Source: Echinometra lucunter
Lineage: Eukaryota > Echinodermata > Echinoidea > Camarodonta > Echinometridae
DNA: 64,000 nt
Direction of reading: 5' to 3'
Assembly: GCA_029962745.1 (NCBI GenBank)
Contig: CM057161.1
Coordinates: forward strand, 12,539,253-12,603,252
A program made the translations under genes and the position numbers. Shown here one piece after another: positions 23,869 to 38,118 of the stretch. The notes under the pieces were generated by a model. The model did not search any database, was not told the DNA's origin, and saw only the letters and a list, made by a program, of their open reading frames with translations. The first letter of the stretch is position 1. Each line of letters starts with the position of its first letter.

Positions 23869-24877
23869 CTTCTTTCTCACATCAAATTTAGTCAGAAGAA
23901 AACATGGATATGCTATCCTTAGTAATTGTAATATTGAATGTTTGTATCTAGATCTAAGCTGTCTAACAATTTCATATTCTACCAGTGGAGTGGCTCATCT
24001 TCAGACCTGGGAAAAGTATCTGATAATGGAGAGGTTATAAGAAGTTAACTCCTTACTCAGGGTCATTTGCATTTACATGGGGGTGTATGGGCAGGACAAT
24101 ATCCCCCACCCCATGAAGTAAGATGGTTTGAAATAGAAAAAAAAAAAAGAAAAGAAAGAGAGACAGAAAGGGAAAGAGAGAGAGAGAGAGAGATACTAGT
24201 AATAGAAAAAAAAAAACAGAATTAGAAGAGCCCTTGTTATATCAATGTTCCTCCATACTTCTACCCCCTTTGTAGTTTTGCTTATGATCTGTAGCCTTTG
24301 GAGGTCTAATGGGCAACTCTAAAGCTGATCTCTTGAACATTATCACCTGTGAATGTTACAGACAGATGTTTGAAGACTTTATCAAACGTGACTCACAGAT
24401 CGAAGTTATCACAGATAAGCATGTGAATTGTGTGAAAATGTTGTCCTTTGAATAGAAGTAACCTTGAGCATCATTTGGGTCATGTTCCGTCATGTTTTCC
24501 TTTCCTACCTGTAAAACAGCAGCACTTCCATGCATGTGGAGCGTTCATTTTTCTCCTCTTTGTATTGTATTTTTTATATTGAGAATATGAATCTGTGGCT
24601 TTGGTTATTATGTTTAATGACTATGTGCAGTGCAGTGATAAGATGACAGACATTGTTTTTACAGATGCTCATTAAAAGTTTGAGCAGGATCTTATCTCCT
24701 TTCCTGTGTACTCTTTTTAAATTTCTGCAAACTTATGTTGCATTGAAGATTCCTCTGGCAGTGTTTCTTTATTAGTCTTGGATTTCATGAATTTTGATAC
24801 TAGGATAATAAGTCTGATGATAAGTTAGTCTCCTGTTCTGTACTAAAGATATCGTGAACTTCACACTAAAAAATTGC

Positions 24878-25037
24878 TGCCAGTAATTTACAGTAAATTA
24901 CTGGCCATTCATTTATTGATTTAAATGATACGATAAAATACTGTTATCATTTGGAGTTAAATACTCTATTTTACTGTTATATACAGTACTACCATAGAAT
25001 AAACTACAGTACTGTAAAAATACAGTAAATTACTGGC
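24878..25037. mobile_element. MITE-like inverted-repeat element
   Basis: Ends GCCAGTAATTTACAGTA (24879) and TACAGTAAATTACTGGC (25037) are near-perfect inverted repeats. The left end is itself a palindrome (ccagtaatttac, agtaaattactgg). Confidence 0.65.
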
Positions 25038-26019
25038 TAACCTGCTTCAAGTGGGAAACAAACTTGAGCTGCATGTTGACCTGTCTTGGTCTATAGTTTA
25101 TGAAATAACCTGCTAAATTGGTCAGAGTTTTCATTCAAGCTTGCTCATGCAGATGAAGAAGCACCTTTAGCCTGTTTTTTTTTTTATAACCCTTCTGTCA
25201 AAGAAGGAACCTCTTGTGACAGCAGTGATGACCGTGATGTATCGGCATCCTGCTCAGTCTAGTCTAGAATGTGAACTTGATACACGGTATGTTCAGCTAT
25301 GTACAGGCCTCACATCAGGGGAAGTTTGAATAGAGTCTCATAATGTCAGTTGTGATCTAGCTGGAGCTGGTCTTGACAGAAAACAACCCAGTGGTAATAT
25401 ATGTCTACCGATTAATGAGACCTAATTTTGAACTGGGTAATGACTTTCAGTCTGTCTGCCAGTCTGTTTGTCATTTTTCTTACAATGAAGCTTGTATGAG
25501 TTTCCTTTGACTTTGTAATCAAACTTTTGTGTATAAAGAGAACTAGGCACAAGTCTTCTTTCTGTCTCAGTCTGTTAGTCTGAGTTTATGTATCTGTTAA
25601 GTAAATGAATTTATTACTGGTTTGAATTTCATACTAAGTAAATATTTCATTGATTTATTCCACTATTCCTTCTGTTTTCATTCCCTGGGATTTTCAGTTT
25701 CATTTAGATTATTTTAGCCCATGAATATATCTGTAATCATTTCATCTTTCTTTGTGAGCCCCTCTCTGTGATGCCATCTGCCACTGATGGCATAAATTCT
25801 TCCTCATGCATTTTCTAGCCCTTTATTTATGCTCCCGAATTGGCTTACCTGATGACAAATATTCTTTGAAATCGAGCACTTTGTCTGGTGGATATGTGAC
25901 AGTGCTGTAAATATTCAGTATTTAAAATTTTTTTTAATGATATTATGGATAACCAACCTTCATGAGGATAGAAAAGAGGTGGGTAAGGGAAGAACATTAA
26001 AACAAGGAGAAATGCAATA

Positions 26020-26176
26020 GGAGAAAGAGGGAGAGAGAGAGAGAGGGAGGAAGGGGGAGGGGGAGGGGGAGGGGAGGAGAGAGAGGGAGGGGACGGGAGG
26101 GAGAGAGAGAGGGTGAGAGAGGGAAGGGGAGGAGAAGGAAGGGAAGGAAAGAGAGGGAGGGGTGAGACAGGGAGGG

Positions 26177-26211
<35 letters not shown>

Positions 26212-26280
26212 GGGAGGGAAGGGGAGAGGGAGAGGGAGGAGAGAGAGGGATGGAGGGGGAGGAGAGAGCAGACAGGCCGG
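26020..26280. repeat. GGA/GA purine tract
   Basis: About 260 bases of almost pure purine (ggaggg, gagaga units), with a GA run at 26183-26208 and further purine sequence to 26415. The 209-codon minus frame is an artefact. Confidence 0.85.
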
Positions 26281-28644
26281 GAGAAGTTGATGAGTGAGAG
26301 TGTTTATGCAGGAATAAAGTGAATAAAAAATACTGATACTAGGATTCAGGTGGAGGTAGTGTAATAGGAAAGAGAAGGAGATAAAAAAGAGGGGGAGAGA
26401 GGGTGGGGGAAGGAAGAGCAAGCAAGACTGAAATGAAGGAAGAAGAAAATACTGGAATAAAAATAAAGAGACATGTATGTATAGACTGAGAGATGAGGAG
26501 TGTAAGGCTGGATAACATAATAATGTTAATTGTTCATGGGGGGGGGGGGGGGAAGGGGTGTGAGTGTGGATATTGACGATAACAGTCATTGATGTACAAT
26601 GTAGGCTAGTTTTCAGGCTGACTATAAGTTTGGGAATTCGTCATTTTCCCACAAAGGCATAAAAAAGTATAAGTTACAAAAAAGCGAGGGAAAAACACTG
26701 GAAAATCATGTAATTTCAGCAACATTTTAAAATCACTGGTATAAACCATGTTTGAATTGTATTGGGGGGGGGGGCGGTAGTACGCCAGTGGTGGGAGGCA
26801 AAAGTCTGAGAGACGGAAAAAGGGATGAAATGATGCATACAATGATTAGAAACCAAGAGGTGTGGGGGAGAGTACTGTCATGATAGGATTTATGAATTTA
26901 TACCATCCTGAGCCAAATAGGTAATGTCTTTAAATGTCATTACACCCCCGGTCTCAAGTTACATGACAGATAGCATTTCTGTAAAATGAAGTACTTCGTC
27001 GAGATTTTCTCATGAAAAAGACATGAATGATTGTAAATGTCAGCAAGGAAAAGAAATATGAATATGGACTTATTACCATAAAGTTGTTCACCAGTCATAT
27101 TCCTATCATCATATTAAAAATTTGATGATTTTTTTTTCCCTTTCAATTTGTATTTAGGTAAAACAGTCTCATCTGTTGCATTGTACATTTTAGCTTCAGC
27201 AATTGAGATCATCAGCATTTCATAGTCAGGGAACGAACACCAAAGCTTGTAATGCTGATCATTAGAAACAGGTCACTTGCCTATTAATACAATACATAAA
27301 TGTAATATAGTCAGTTATCATGAACAAAAAATACCAGTTTTTACGGTAACCATTTTTTTGGACGTTGTATTACCATGGCTAGTTGGCTTGTATAGAATCC
27401 GATATGGATAGGGAAAAAAAAGTAAGTAGGATCCTTTCCACTCTGTTCTCTCTGAATAACCAATGGAAGTTCAGCTGGAAGTTAATTTCATTAGCATAGA
27501 GCACATAAATATAAACAAATATTCTTCCCTAGATTCAGACAAGTTTGAAGATAATTATGTACACACTCGACGTCCTGCTTCCTGGAAACTAACATGGCTG
27601 CTAGCGTCACTCTTCTTCCTTCCTCCAAAACTGGTTCGAAAATCTGTAGGATGTGTTTAGAGTTCAACAATCAAGTACAAGTTCCACTGGGTTGTTTACA
27701 TTCCCTGAAATGTATAAATCACTTTGTCTGGCTCTGGAGTGTGCAGATTTGAGAAAATATTGAGAAGGAGTAGCTATAGCACTTCAGAGCTGGAACCAAA
27801 ACTCTGTTGTACAGTTTCAAATTCTACTAGCAAGTTTATGGCTGCAGTCAGTGTTTTTCATGAAATGGGGATTTGAATTGAACAGTGTCTTGAAAAAATG
27901 ATTGTATAGTCTTGTGGAATCAATTGTGAGTACATCTTGAAAATTTAAAGATATCTTTTGCCTTGCATGATTTATTTTTTGTTTCCTTAATTTTTGCCTT
28001 TATCATTTTTCTTTCATGCTGTGCCAAATCGTAATGCTAAGTGCTTTATAGTGTTTTCTTGTCTATTCTAATGTATTAGAAATATCAGATGATCTGTCTA
28101 AGATAATATTCCTACACTGTATATATGGGTTTACTCTAAATTTCTTTGTATGTAGTTCGAGAGAGCATTTTTTGAAAGAATCCACACTGAACTCTAATCA
28201 ACATTGAAGCTTTCGTTTTTCATCTAAACTCATCAATGTGGCCTGCTTGTACACCCTACCACTTTTGAAAGGTCAATGTTAATTCTCAGGATCTTGGCTT
28301 GTTTTCATTACAAACCTGTGCCAAAGAGGGGGAAATCAAAAGTGGGTAGATGGTTCCCATGGTGTTTAGAAGTGTGTTTGGCTAGCATTAACTGTATGTT
28401 ATCATCAATACTGTTGTGTATACCCCACCTTTCTCAAACACCTCTGCATCATTTTTAAATCCTCCTTGAACTTTAAGCTCTAACCTCTTCTCTGTCTGCA
28501 TATGTTTCTATTTTGCTCCCTCCCTGTCTCTGTTTTTCTCTTCTTTTTCTTTCCTTCCTTTCATTCTCATTTTTTTTCCTCATTCTCTCTTTTTCATGCT
28601 CTTCCCCTCTGTGATGTCATCACCTCTCTGGATAACTCTTGGAT

Positions 28645-28647
<3 letters not shown>

Positions 28648-28682
<35 letters not shown>
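28648..28682. repeat. CT microsatellite
   Basis: A CT run in a T/C-rich stretch (28500-28750). Confidence 0.85.
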
Positions 28683-28683
<1 letters not shown>

Positions 28684-30129
28684 TGCTCCTTTATGCATGT
28701 ATCTACCTCAGTCACTCTTTCGCCTGTCATTTTTTTTTCTGAGTGGTCTCTCTATCATTCTAGACCCTATTACATGGAGTAGGTCTAAGTTAAAACCTAA
28801 TAGTGAAGGAAAGTTTTCTTTAACTTCAGTGCTAGGGGTGTACTGATTGACACTGGATTACACCACACAACACCAGGAAAGTGGAGGTGCCCGACCCAAC
28901 CCCATTCCGTGTAGAAATAACTAGGAATCAAAGCAATAATATGCCTTGATGACTTTTGGAGGGAACAGAGATGGTGTGAAAATCATGAGTATCTAAACCT
29001 AGAATGCAGAAATATAATGGTGTTAATGTTTTGTAAAACCACTGCTCATTTGTCAAACAAATCAATTTCTATTGATGAGTTTGGTTCATGAGAGCGGAGA
29101 TACCTATCTCAGTCTACCTTTGTCTTCCTATTACAATTGAATGTTACGCACGTGTGCATGTTGCCAATGATGTCTATTGTTCAAAATTGATTGCCAAATT
29201 GGCACCCAGATGGACATGTTAAAAATGAATGCACACAACATGAACATTAACAGTGGGAGAGACGATGAATCTGACAGTATCAGTCCCTTGGTGGAAATTT
29301 GTGAAAAGTTTCCACCAAAACACTTATTCTGTCATGTAGAATGAATAGAAAAATAAACAATATATCTACATGTCTGGGATTTCAGAACAGGTGAATGTGT
29401 GGATCCTGAAAAAGAGGTGTAAATGATAGATATGAATGGTATATCTAACCTTGCAAGCTTTTTCCTTTTCTATAGATCAATGAGAAATTCCTGGATTTCT
29501 AGAGGATTACTTTAATGTGTGGTATGTTTTTTTTTTTTCATAGGATATTCGTTGGAGGGTCCTGTAAGTTGAAAAGTTGTGTCATGTGACATTGAATGTT
29601 GTCATTTTGTAATGTAGCATATGTACCTCCAAATGGTCGGTTCCTATATTTTGTTAGAAAGAAGGCCATAGCATGCAGTATTTTGCATAATTTTTTTTGT
29701 GGTCGGTATGGCTGGACTATGGGCCTATCTAATGGTCTTTTGAGAAAAGTATTGCTATACATGCAGGTTTCATTAGTGCTTTTCCATTCCTGGGATGAAG
29801 TTTTAAAAAGTTGGATGCATGTGGTAGACTAGTTATAATCTCGGAGAAAATTAGTTGCATTGGCAGATGCTGGCACATGATCTTTGACTTGTATTTTTAT
29901 AGGAAAGATGACATGATGGTATTCCATGTTGTAATGAACAGTAGATACAACACATGTTTCTGTTCTGAATTCCCCAAGGCCTGGGGAAAGAAGATCGGAA
30001 AGAAAAATGGTGGGGGATGCTGAAAGAAAGAAAAAGTTCCATATGATATCTTCAAACATAAATATTGCTATGGAATAGATGAACTGAAAAGTGAAGAATC
30101 ATGGGGACCTACAGAGGCAGAAATAGAAT

Positions 30130-30250
30130 GGGAGAGAGTGAGAGAGAGAGAGAGAGAGACTCGAGAGAAAGAGAAAGAAAAAGACAAAAAGAAAGAAAAA
30201 AGGAAAGAAGAAAAGAAGGAAAGAATGAAAAGAGAGATGGAACCAAAGAG
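30130..30250. repeat. GA/GAAA purine tract
   Basis: A GA run (30135-30165) followed by AAAG/GAAA repeats. Confidence 0.85.
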
Positions 30251-31394
30251 ATAATTTGTAGGGTAGATTCCACACTTGCCAGATAAATTTGATTCATACT
30301 CAAGAACCTAAACAAGAATCATTATATTGAATTTTCTCCCTGTTCCTGTGTGGGGTAACTTGTTCATGTATACTAATATAATTAAAGTGAATATTTACTT
30401 GTTAATATTTGCATAGGAACTAAAGGGTAGGAAAAGGTTTCCTGAACTTGATCTTGATGCCAGTGCGGATACATGACAGAGAATGCCCTTTTAAACTGAA
30501 GACATACACATGTCAATGTGGAGTTTGATGATTCTGGCACCTGATTGGAAATCCTTGAGAAATGGTTGGATGGTTGTAGGATGAGTGAGATCAGACATGC
30601 CTTTCCTGAGACTTTAAAGGACCACCACATCATCTGTTTAGAGACTAGCATTTGCTAGATATTGGGAATTATTATATTGTGATGACCCAAAATGATGATG
30701 ATTTGCTTAGAGCCAGGAGGGCTTAACACTTTAGAGGTTAATGCAAGTTAATACCTTTATTGCTCCCAGTCGGCATGGTAGTGTATAAGGTGAAACTCAA
30801 TTACAGAAGGTTTCAGTAGCTTTTTTTGAGTATCAAATTTGCACAACAACTTTAAAAAGATCCTACCAAACTCAAGTGTCATATTGAAAGTAACAAAATA
30901 TTCATATTAGTCATGCCCTTGTGACGCTGTGCTTCATGCGAGTGTATTTCAGAAAGAAGATAAAAGTTCTGAGTAGACATAGACCATTGCCCTTTAATAT
31001 ATATATTTCCTTTATTTTTCATTGCAATGTTTTTGTTATTAGGTTTTCCTTGTTGTTTAGTTAATAGTTGATTGTCCTTTATTCCCCTGATGTGGACAAC
31101 CTTCTGTGTCCTTTTCTTAATGCATCATCAACATCATTGCGTTCTGTAGCAAACCTTTAAGCATGGTGTTTGTTCAGCTCTCAAGGAGACTAATATATGC
31201 ATGACACCAAAAAGGAGGTGTAGATGTACATGGTCCTGAGCTTTATCAGCGCCAATGCCAATTACTGGCTGAAATTATGGATATTAATTGTCAATTACTT
31301 CCATGTTATCAGAGCACATGTTCCCATCGATTAGCTTTTATATGGCTATGAGCAACAATGTTGCAATTTATGACAGGAGTAGAGTGCTTGGGAA

Positions 31395-31758
31395 CCCCGG
31401 GGGGATATGTCTCACTGAAGCCTGTACATCATCCGCGTAAACAAAAACGTAGAAAAAGGGTCGTTTTTCAGCACCAGGCAGGGAATCCGGGGATCCACTT
31501 AAGGGTATAAAAAACAGGTAAAATCAGAAAAAAGGGTATCAAGATCAGGAAAATCTGGGGGAAATATTACTTACTTAGGAGATAATGCTGCAATCCTTGC
31601 ATAAAATCCCTGTTAAGGGTATAAAAATTGGAGACGTAATACATTATTTCCTTCCTACTTTAATCCCTGTTTAGGGTGCTTTTCAGAAAGTGATTTACGC
31701 GGATGATATGTACAGGCCTCAATGAGACATATCCCCCCCCCCCCCCCCCCCCCCCGGG
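31395..31758. mobile_element. inverted-repeat element with G/C-run ends
   Basis: The left end CCCCGGGGGGATATGTCTCA, then ctgaagcctgtacatcatcc gcgtaaa, is mirrored at 31697-31758 (tttacgcggatgat, gtacaggcctcaatgagaca, tatcccc). The interior has repeated 'taagggtataaaa' modules. It resembles in design the element at 61079. Confidence 0.65.
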
Positions 31759-32084
31759 TTGGGAACTTAACCTTTCCATTACCACCAAAGATAGAAATGT
31801 AGGCAGTCTTTGTAAACGGCAGGTGTTCCCTGTATAAGCTATAGGCAGCTATTGGCAATTTGAAATATTTGGGTAAATAAAGATGCACAGGAGCAGTGAA
31901 TGATATAGTAGCTCTTAAAGACATTGGTTAACATTGTTATGATTTTTAAAAATCTTGTTTTGTTACTTGAAAATGGGATAAACATAAGGGTTATAGTGTA
32001 AAAATACCAGTCTGAAAGATTCAAAGTATAATATCCACAGGAAGTATTTTTAAATATCAAAAATGTGAACCAATGTTTGAAAAA

Positions 32085-32280
32085 TATACGAGGGTCGGTT
32101 GCACAGAATAGACATAAGGAGTGCGCATGCGCGTATGACTCACCTTACCGTACTATGTGTATTGGCGTATCACGCGGCAGGAGGCACATAATGCATTTTT
32201 TTTCAAATTCAAGCAAAGTGGTCCTCTTAGTGATTGTCTCGTGAGACGAAGGATAATAAAATTGTCATTTGCGTCTAACT
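32085..32280. promoter_or_regulatory. CpG patch with an NRF-1-like palindrome
   Basis: TGCGCATGCGCG at 32122-32133 fits the NRF-1 consensus. The surrounding 200 bases have many CpG in an otherwise CpG-poor region. It could be an internal promoter or a recent insertion; no terminal repeats were found. Confidence 0.25.
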
Positions 32281-34083
32281 TACACTTTTTCATTCCAAAT
32301 TATGGTTGGTTTCAGGGTTTTTGAGTACAAATACAAGTACTCATATGCATGTTTCATCTCAGTTTGAGAATTTTTTAAATCAGCCACTCACAAAGTTAGC
32401 CAATGCCTTTAAATTCCCCAAATACTGCAAATTAAAGGAAGTTACTGCTAAACATAGATATAGCTATGATGAAACCTCGCTGCCACTATAGCAAATCCAA
32501 GACAGATCATATCTTACTGATTGTGGTGGAAATAGTCTTCACAGGATTAAGATTATAGCGGATTTGTCAATTCATCTGAGTTGGAGATTTAGTACTTGCA
32601 TCTAAATTATGTATCTCAAGAGCCATCATAGACTTGTTTTTTACCAAGCAATTTTTTTTCCTCTGAAGGAACAACACCATCAGGAACATAAAATGTGTAA
32701 TGTAAGATTTGTTTTTTTTAAAGGAATGAGTACTTTCTCTAAAAGTGTCAAAGGAAAGAATAATTCTTTAAGGTTATTGGCATTTTGAGTGATTATGGAT
32801 ATGATTTCCTTGGCATATCTTTTGACGTTTTTTTTTTCTTCAGATTCTACATAACTTTCTGTATTCAGTTTTTTGTGTGAACTGGTAGGAAGAATTATTT
32901 GGAGTGCATTGTACTGCTTGTTTGTGCAGCCTGAACTTAGTGTACATGCCTTCTTTAAATTTAAATACAGAATGGTGGAGTTACATGTATTAGAGATAAA
33001 TGGTTGCTTAAGGCAGTTTGTGGCAAGGTGAATAGCAAAATTTTCCCTTTGTGATAAGGAAAACATTTAGTTGCAATATAAGATTTTGTAGAAGAGAGGT
33101 GGGTGTTTGTGCCTGGGTGGGGGGGGGGGGGGGATAGGTAGAAGATGAAGTTATATGCCTCATGATGGAACTAGGACATTCATTCTCATATCTGGTCCCC
33201 TTACTGCTGTTCAAGTCAATTATTTTAATTGCAGTAAAACAGAATCTTGAGCCTAAAATGATTAAATATTAAGTGTTGGAACATAGAGCAATAGATTTAA
33301 AGCTTGATCATCTTTATTGTTGATCAGGCGATCAGCAAACGTGCTTCCATGGAGTAGCACTTAGTGGTCTAGAAAGCCTGGTGATCTGATAATGCATTGA
33401 TAATAAAAGTCTCTTTTTAAATAGGCTTTTCATAGATTTTATAGAATTCTGAATGATCCATAATGTATAATACACTTCTAAGATCTAGCAAGCTGAAATT
33501 TGTTTGTTATGAAGAAAACTTGCTCAAGCAATATGAGTTGCACAATTTTAGAAGCTTTTGAGACAATCATGACATCACTACATTCCCTTTATGTAAGTGT
33601 CATAATACAGAACCATCACAAAAGCCACTTCTTTAGGCTTATAAGGGGTCATCAGAAATCTGTGAACTCCTTCACAAAGTCTGTTCTGCACGATAAACTT
33701 TCTATGATCTCCAGACCCCATCCCCAAAACCATTATCCATTGAATCTGCTTTTGAAAGGGTCTTTCAGGGTCTATTGCCGAACCCCCTATTGTTGGGTGT
33801 TTTTGTTAAGCAGAACTGTGAAGAATAGGTGACAATATAGAGGCTTCAGGACACAGCTTCCGTGTGAAGCCTTTAACCCTAGTGCAGGGAGGTACATGGA
33901 TATAATGTAGAACTGCCCTCGGAGAGACAGTCGCCAGCAGAGAAGGGTGTGATATTGCAGCATGGCTTCTTGCTTTGGATAAATAATTTGGAATTAGCAT
34001 TGATCTAGAAGTTTTGAGGATGATGACGTGGAGATGACATTCTTTGGTAAAGTATTTTCCAGTTGAGATTCTATCAAACTTCC

Positions 34084-34175
34084 TTTCTTCTTCTTCTTCT
34101 TCTTCTTCTTCTTCTCCTTCTTCTTTTCTTTTTCTTTTTCTTTTTTTTTTCTTCTTCTTCTTCTTTTTCTTCTTT
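34084..34175 (+). repeat. TTC microsatellite
   Basis: TTC repeats, then TTTTTC/T-run, then TTC again. Confidence 0.9.
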
Positions 34176-35936
34176 GTTGTCATCTGCCTCTTTCAATCTT
34201 GAAGATACTTGCTGCGAGTTACCCTCTCTATGTTGTGTGCAGGAATCATGGAGGATGCTACATCATTGCATCATTGCATCATTGCGCTGATTATTCACTG
34301 TTGGAAACTATTTGGTACCATATACGAATGCTAATGAATGTTGAATTAGGCTTCATGTTCATGATGTTGGTGGTTTTTGTTGTACACTAGTTCCCTCTCC
34401 GATTCTTGTTTCAATAAATTTACATCAGGGATGTACTACTGTAGTGTCATGGTTTTATCCCCCTTGAATATACATGAGATAGTGGAGTTAGGGGATATAT
34501 ACCCAATAACCCAACCACTCGCTCTTTAATGTTTGTATGTGCGGAAACATGTATAGTGTACCTGTCCAAAGTTTGCTTATTGAAACTCTAAGTGTGTTTA
34601 GATTGTAGAAACAGACTAAGGATCCCTCAAGGATACACCCACTCAAGGAACACACAATCATTGAATTTAGATTAAAGATGGAAAAGAAACTTCATTTTAA
34701 CCCAACCAGCAAAAAAGTTGATTGTAAATTGTAAATATTTTGTATTGCCCATGTCGGTGGTACTTTCATGAAAACCACTCTTCTTCCATGGTTCAGAGCT
34801 CATACATGATTATATTTGTACTCATAAAATATTGCTTAATCATGATAGTATGCTTTATCTTTATGTGGGGCCTAATATAACCAGGGGCAGATCCAGAATT
34901 TTTGTAGTAAGGAGGAGGGGTACAAGTCTGACAGATCTTTCATGTGGAGAAAAAGTAGGTCATCTCATTTTTCAGATGCTTTGTATGTAGAAAGTTTAAA
35001 AAGAGTTGGGGCTCATTTTGAGTATTATGTATATACCTCTAGAGTGTATATAGACTTTGGTTTCAATGGGGAGGGGGTCGGGACACGAGCCCAGTTGTAC
35101 CTCTTTGTATGATCCCCGAATACTGGGGGAAGAACAATCCAGAAGAAGAAGTACGGTATGAACGTCATACAATATTGAATACAATGTAGTTTGGAGTCTG
35201 GTATGCTATAGATGTAACAAAAATAAACATAGACAAAAAAGGCATTTCAGTGATGATAAGTATTTGATCTTTCCTCCTCTGTTCCAACAATGACAGAAGA
35301 ATTTTCTCTTTAAACTTTTTTCTGTCCAGTTCCTTGCTTCTAATATTTGTTTTCTGACACAGAAGAGTTTCTTAATTTGTGTGGCAGTGATAGTATGTGC
35401 CTTTTTACTGAAGAGATGAACAATGATATTCGGAGCAAGTCTATGTTACATGGAATGAATGCTTAGTCATTTAGAATAAGTCTCTGTCATTTGGAGTGTA
35501 TGCATTGTCTGTGTACACATTTGGTCTATGGTTGTTCAAACTGTTACAGTTGAATTGAGATTGTTGGCTTAGACGGGGCTTATTGTTGGTGTTTCCGGCT
35601 TTACATGAATTCACGTTTCAGGTAAGTATGCTGTAAATTTAAAGATCCAGAATACTTAAGTATTTCTGTTATTGTGCTTGCTCTGGTTTATCTCATTCTG
35701 TTCAGTAGAATATTTGAAGAGTTTTGTCGCAAAATGCAGTTAATGCCAAATCCAAAGTTTTAAGTCCATTTACAGTTAAGAATAAAGAAATCAAAATGTT
35801 TATTTGAATATATGATAACTTTTCCACAAAATGCTTTTTTCTGTATATTTTGGTCAAAACACTGTGTTGATAAAAATTTGTTTCACATATATTTCTGCTC
35901 CACATTTATAATGGTCACACTCTTTGTAGGCATTGT

Positions 35937-36090
35937 CACAGTAAAAATGCTGTTTAAAAGGTTGTTTAAAACTTAAACAACCTGTTTATTATTTAAACAA
36001 ATTGTTTACAATATGAACTGTACAATGGGTTGTTCAGTTCATATTGTAAACAACTGTTTGCATTTTTAAACAGGGTTTTCTCTGTAAAAG
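35937..36090. mobile_element. MITE-like palindromic element
   Basis: Terminal CACAGTAAAAATGCTGTTTAA pairs with ttaaacagggttttctctg at the other end. The inner CAATATGAACTG / CAGTTCATATTG pair flanks a short loop. AAACAA motifs recur throughout. Confidence 0.65.
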
Positions 36091-37704
36091 TATGTTTATT
36101 TTGGGAGTTATTACTATCACTCAGGATATTTCTGATCTGCTATTGATTCTGGAACATAAGATTCATCACTTGTTTCGCATAGTGATGTACGCACATAGGC
36201 TTAAGTACAGGAGATACATCTTTTTTTGCAAAACCAGCAGCAAATTATTGTGAAGGTACAAGTAAGACATTGAACTTGAAGCACATGGATGGAAAGATGT
36301 GTCAGTGGATTTCCTGGAAAAACCTGACAAGGGGTTCGCGTGGTGGTGATGATCTAAGAATTTCTGAAAGGAAATACCGGTGGTTGCGATATTCAGACAT
36401 ATCAGAGATATGAGCCGGATATTTCTTAATCTTTGTCAGTGGTGTGAAGATGTTGACTCAGAATTATGTAAACATATAGAAAAGGTGAATAATAGTATTA
36501 TTGTTTCATGGAGGTATATATTTTTTTTTATTATGTACAGTGTAGGATGACAAAAGTTTGTAGATGTCGCAGGAGAATTGCTAAGGGAAGTAAAGTAGAC
36601 TGAAAATGGGAAATTCTTGAGTTTTCATTGTGAATGTTTTCAGGAAAAAGGGATCATTGTCAGACATGAGACTGATGTATTGGTGATTCATGTTTTACTA
36701 GCCAGGAGTACTCAAAGACATTCAACCACAATCTGAGATTCTTTCCAAGCATACTAAGTTATTACTTGAAATTTTTAATTAATAAGGTACCCTGCCAAGA
36801 AGGTCTGTCAGTTTACTCAGTTGTTTTCAGTGTATTCATTAATTTTCTCATTTTGTGGGCAGATCATTTATAGCAGAGTGTGCATTAATACAAGAGGTTG
36901 AATAAATGTTTGTAACTATATGTACAGTATAACCCATTTTAGTGTAGTTTTTAGAATTCAGATAGTATGCAGCTGTGTGTAAATGTGGAATAGAGACAAA
37001 TGTTAATTGATATTCACATATGACAACATTTGTGCCATATTCCCTCAATGGTATGTGCTTACATGTGATGTAACTACATTTTTCTGCATATATGGTTCAC
37101 ATACTGTACATTTTCTCTCTACAATTACAATGAGCAATTAGCATATTTCTCCAGTCAGGCATATGAAGAAGAAATATTATTGGCCACCAAATTTCTGCTT
37201 GATTGACAAGCATTTATTGAGCCGCTCCATGTGACTGGTAGACCTCAATCAAAATAACACTCCAACACATCGTACATGTACATAATTTTGTCATTTCAAC
37301 TGAACAACGTACTCTCAGAAAGGCAGCGTTAACCACACTACCGTTGACATTTGATATTTGCAGACATACTTGAATGGGCTGGTTAATATTTGTCAATGAC
37401 ACCTTTTGTGCTTGTCTTCTGAAGTAATCAGCCACATTTTGTGATGGTAAAAATGGTATAGGATCCATGATGGATGATTATTTTATTGCTAAATTGGATT
37501 TATAGTTCATGTGCATTATCCTAATTTTAGTCTGTAATTGAGAGTCAGAAAGGAGTAAGTCTACATGTATGTATAATGATAATTTTTGGGGGGTATATGT
37601 ACATTGTATATTGTTCCTATGCTCTCTGTTTATTTTCAGTATGATATTGATTATTCTGCCATCCAAGGACAAAAAGAAGAAACTCTGTAGAATGAGTTTC
37701 TTAT

Positions 37705-38118
37705 TTAACCCATTCGTGACAGAGGTCCACATTTTGTGGTTTGGCCTAATATCTTTTGATGCAAAGCCCTAAATATCATACCAAATACATGAGCAGAAAG
37801 AGCAAAAAATTCTACACAAACTGTGCCCATTTGGTTGCGTCAATATTCGTTTTTTGATGCTGAAAATTTTTAAAAGGAAAATAAGCATTAAATCCTTAAA
37901 TTGGCAATGTAATAGAAAGTTTAAAATCACCATTTTCCCCTGCAAATTGGAAACTTTTTGACTTCTCATCATAATTTCTGTCAATTTATATTCATTTCAG
38001 ATACATGACGTTTTATAAGAAAAATGTAGCCATAAAATAAAAATGTTGGTGTTGCCAATTTGAAGAATAAAAGCTGATCAAATTAGGCTATAAATAATTC
38101 CTGTCACGAATGGGTTAA
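37705..38118. mobile_element. TTAA-flanked MITE (piggyBac-like)
   Basis: TTAACCCATTCGTGACAG at 37705-37722 and its exact reverse complement at 38101-38118 bound 414 bases. TTAA is the piggyBac target site and the repeats start CCC, as in piggyBac elements. No transposase is present, so it is non-autonomous. Confidence 0.7.

Noticed and set aside
25960..26589. 209-codon minus-strand Pro/Ser/Leu frame
   Set aside because: It is the complement of a GGA/GA tract.
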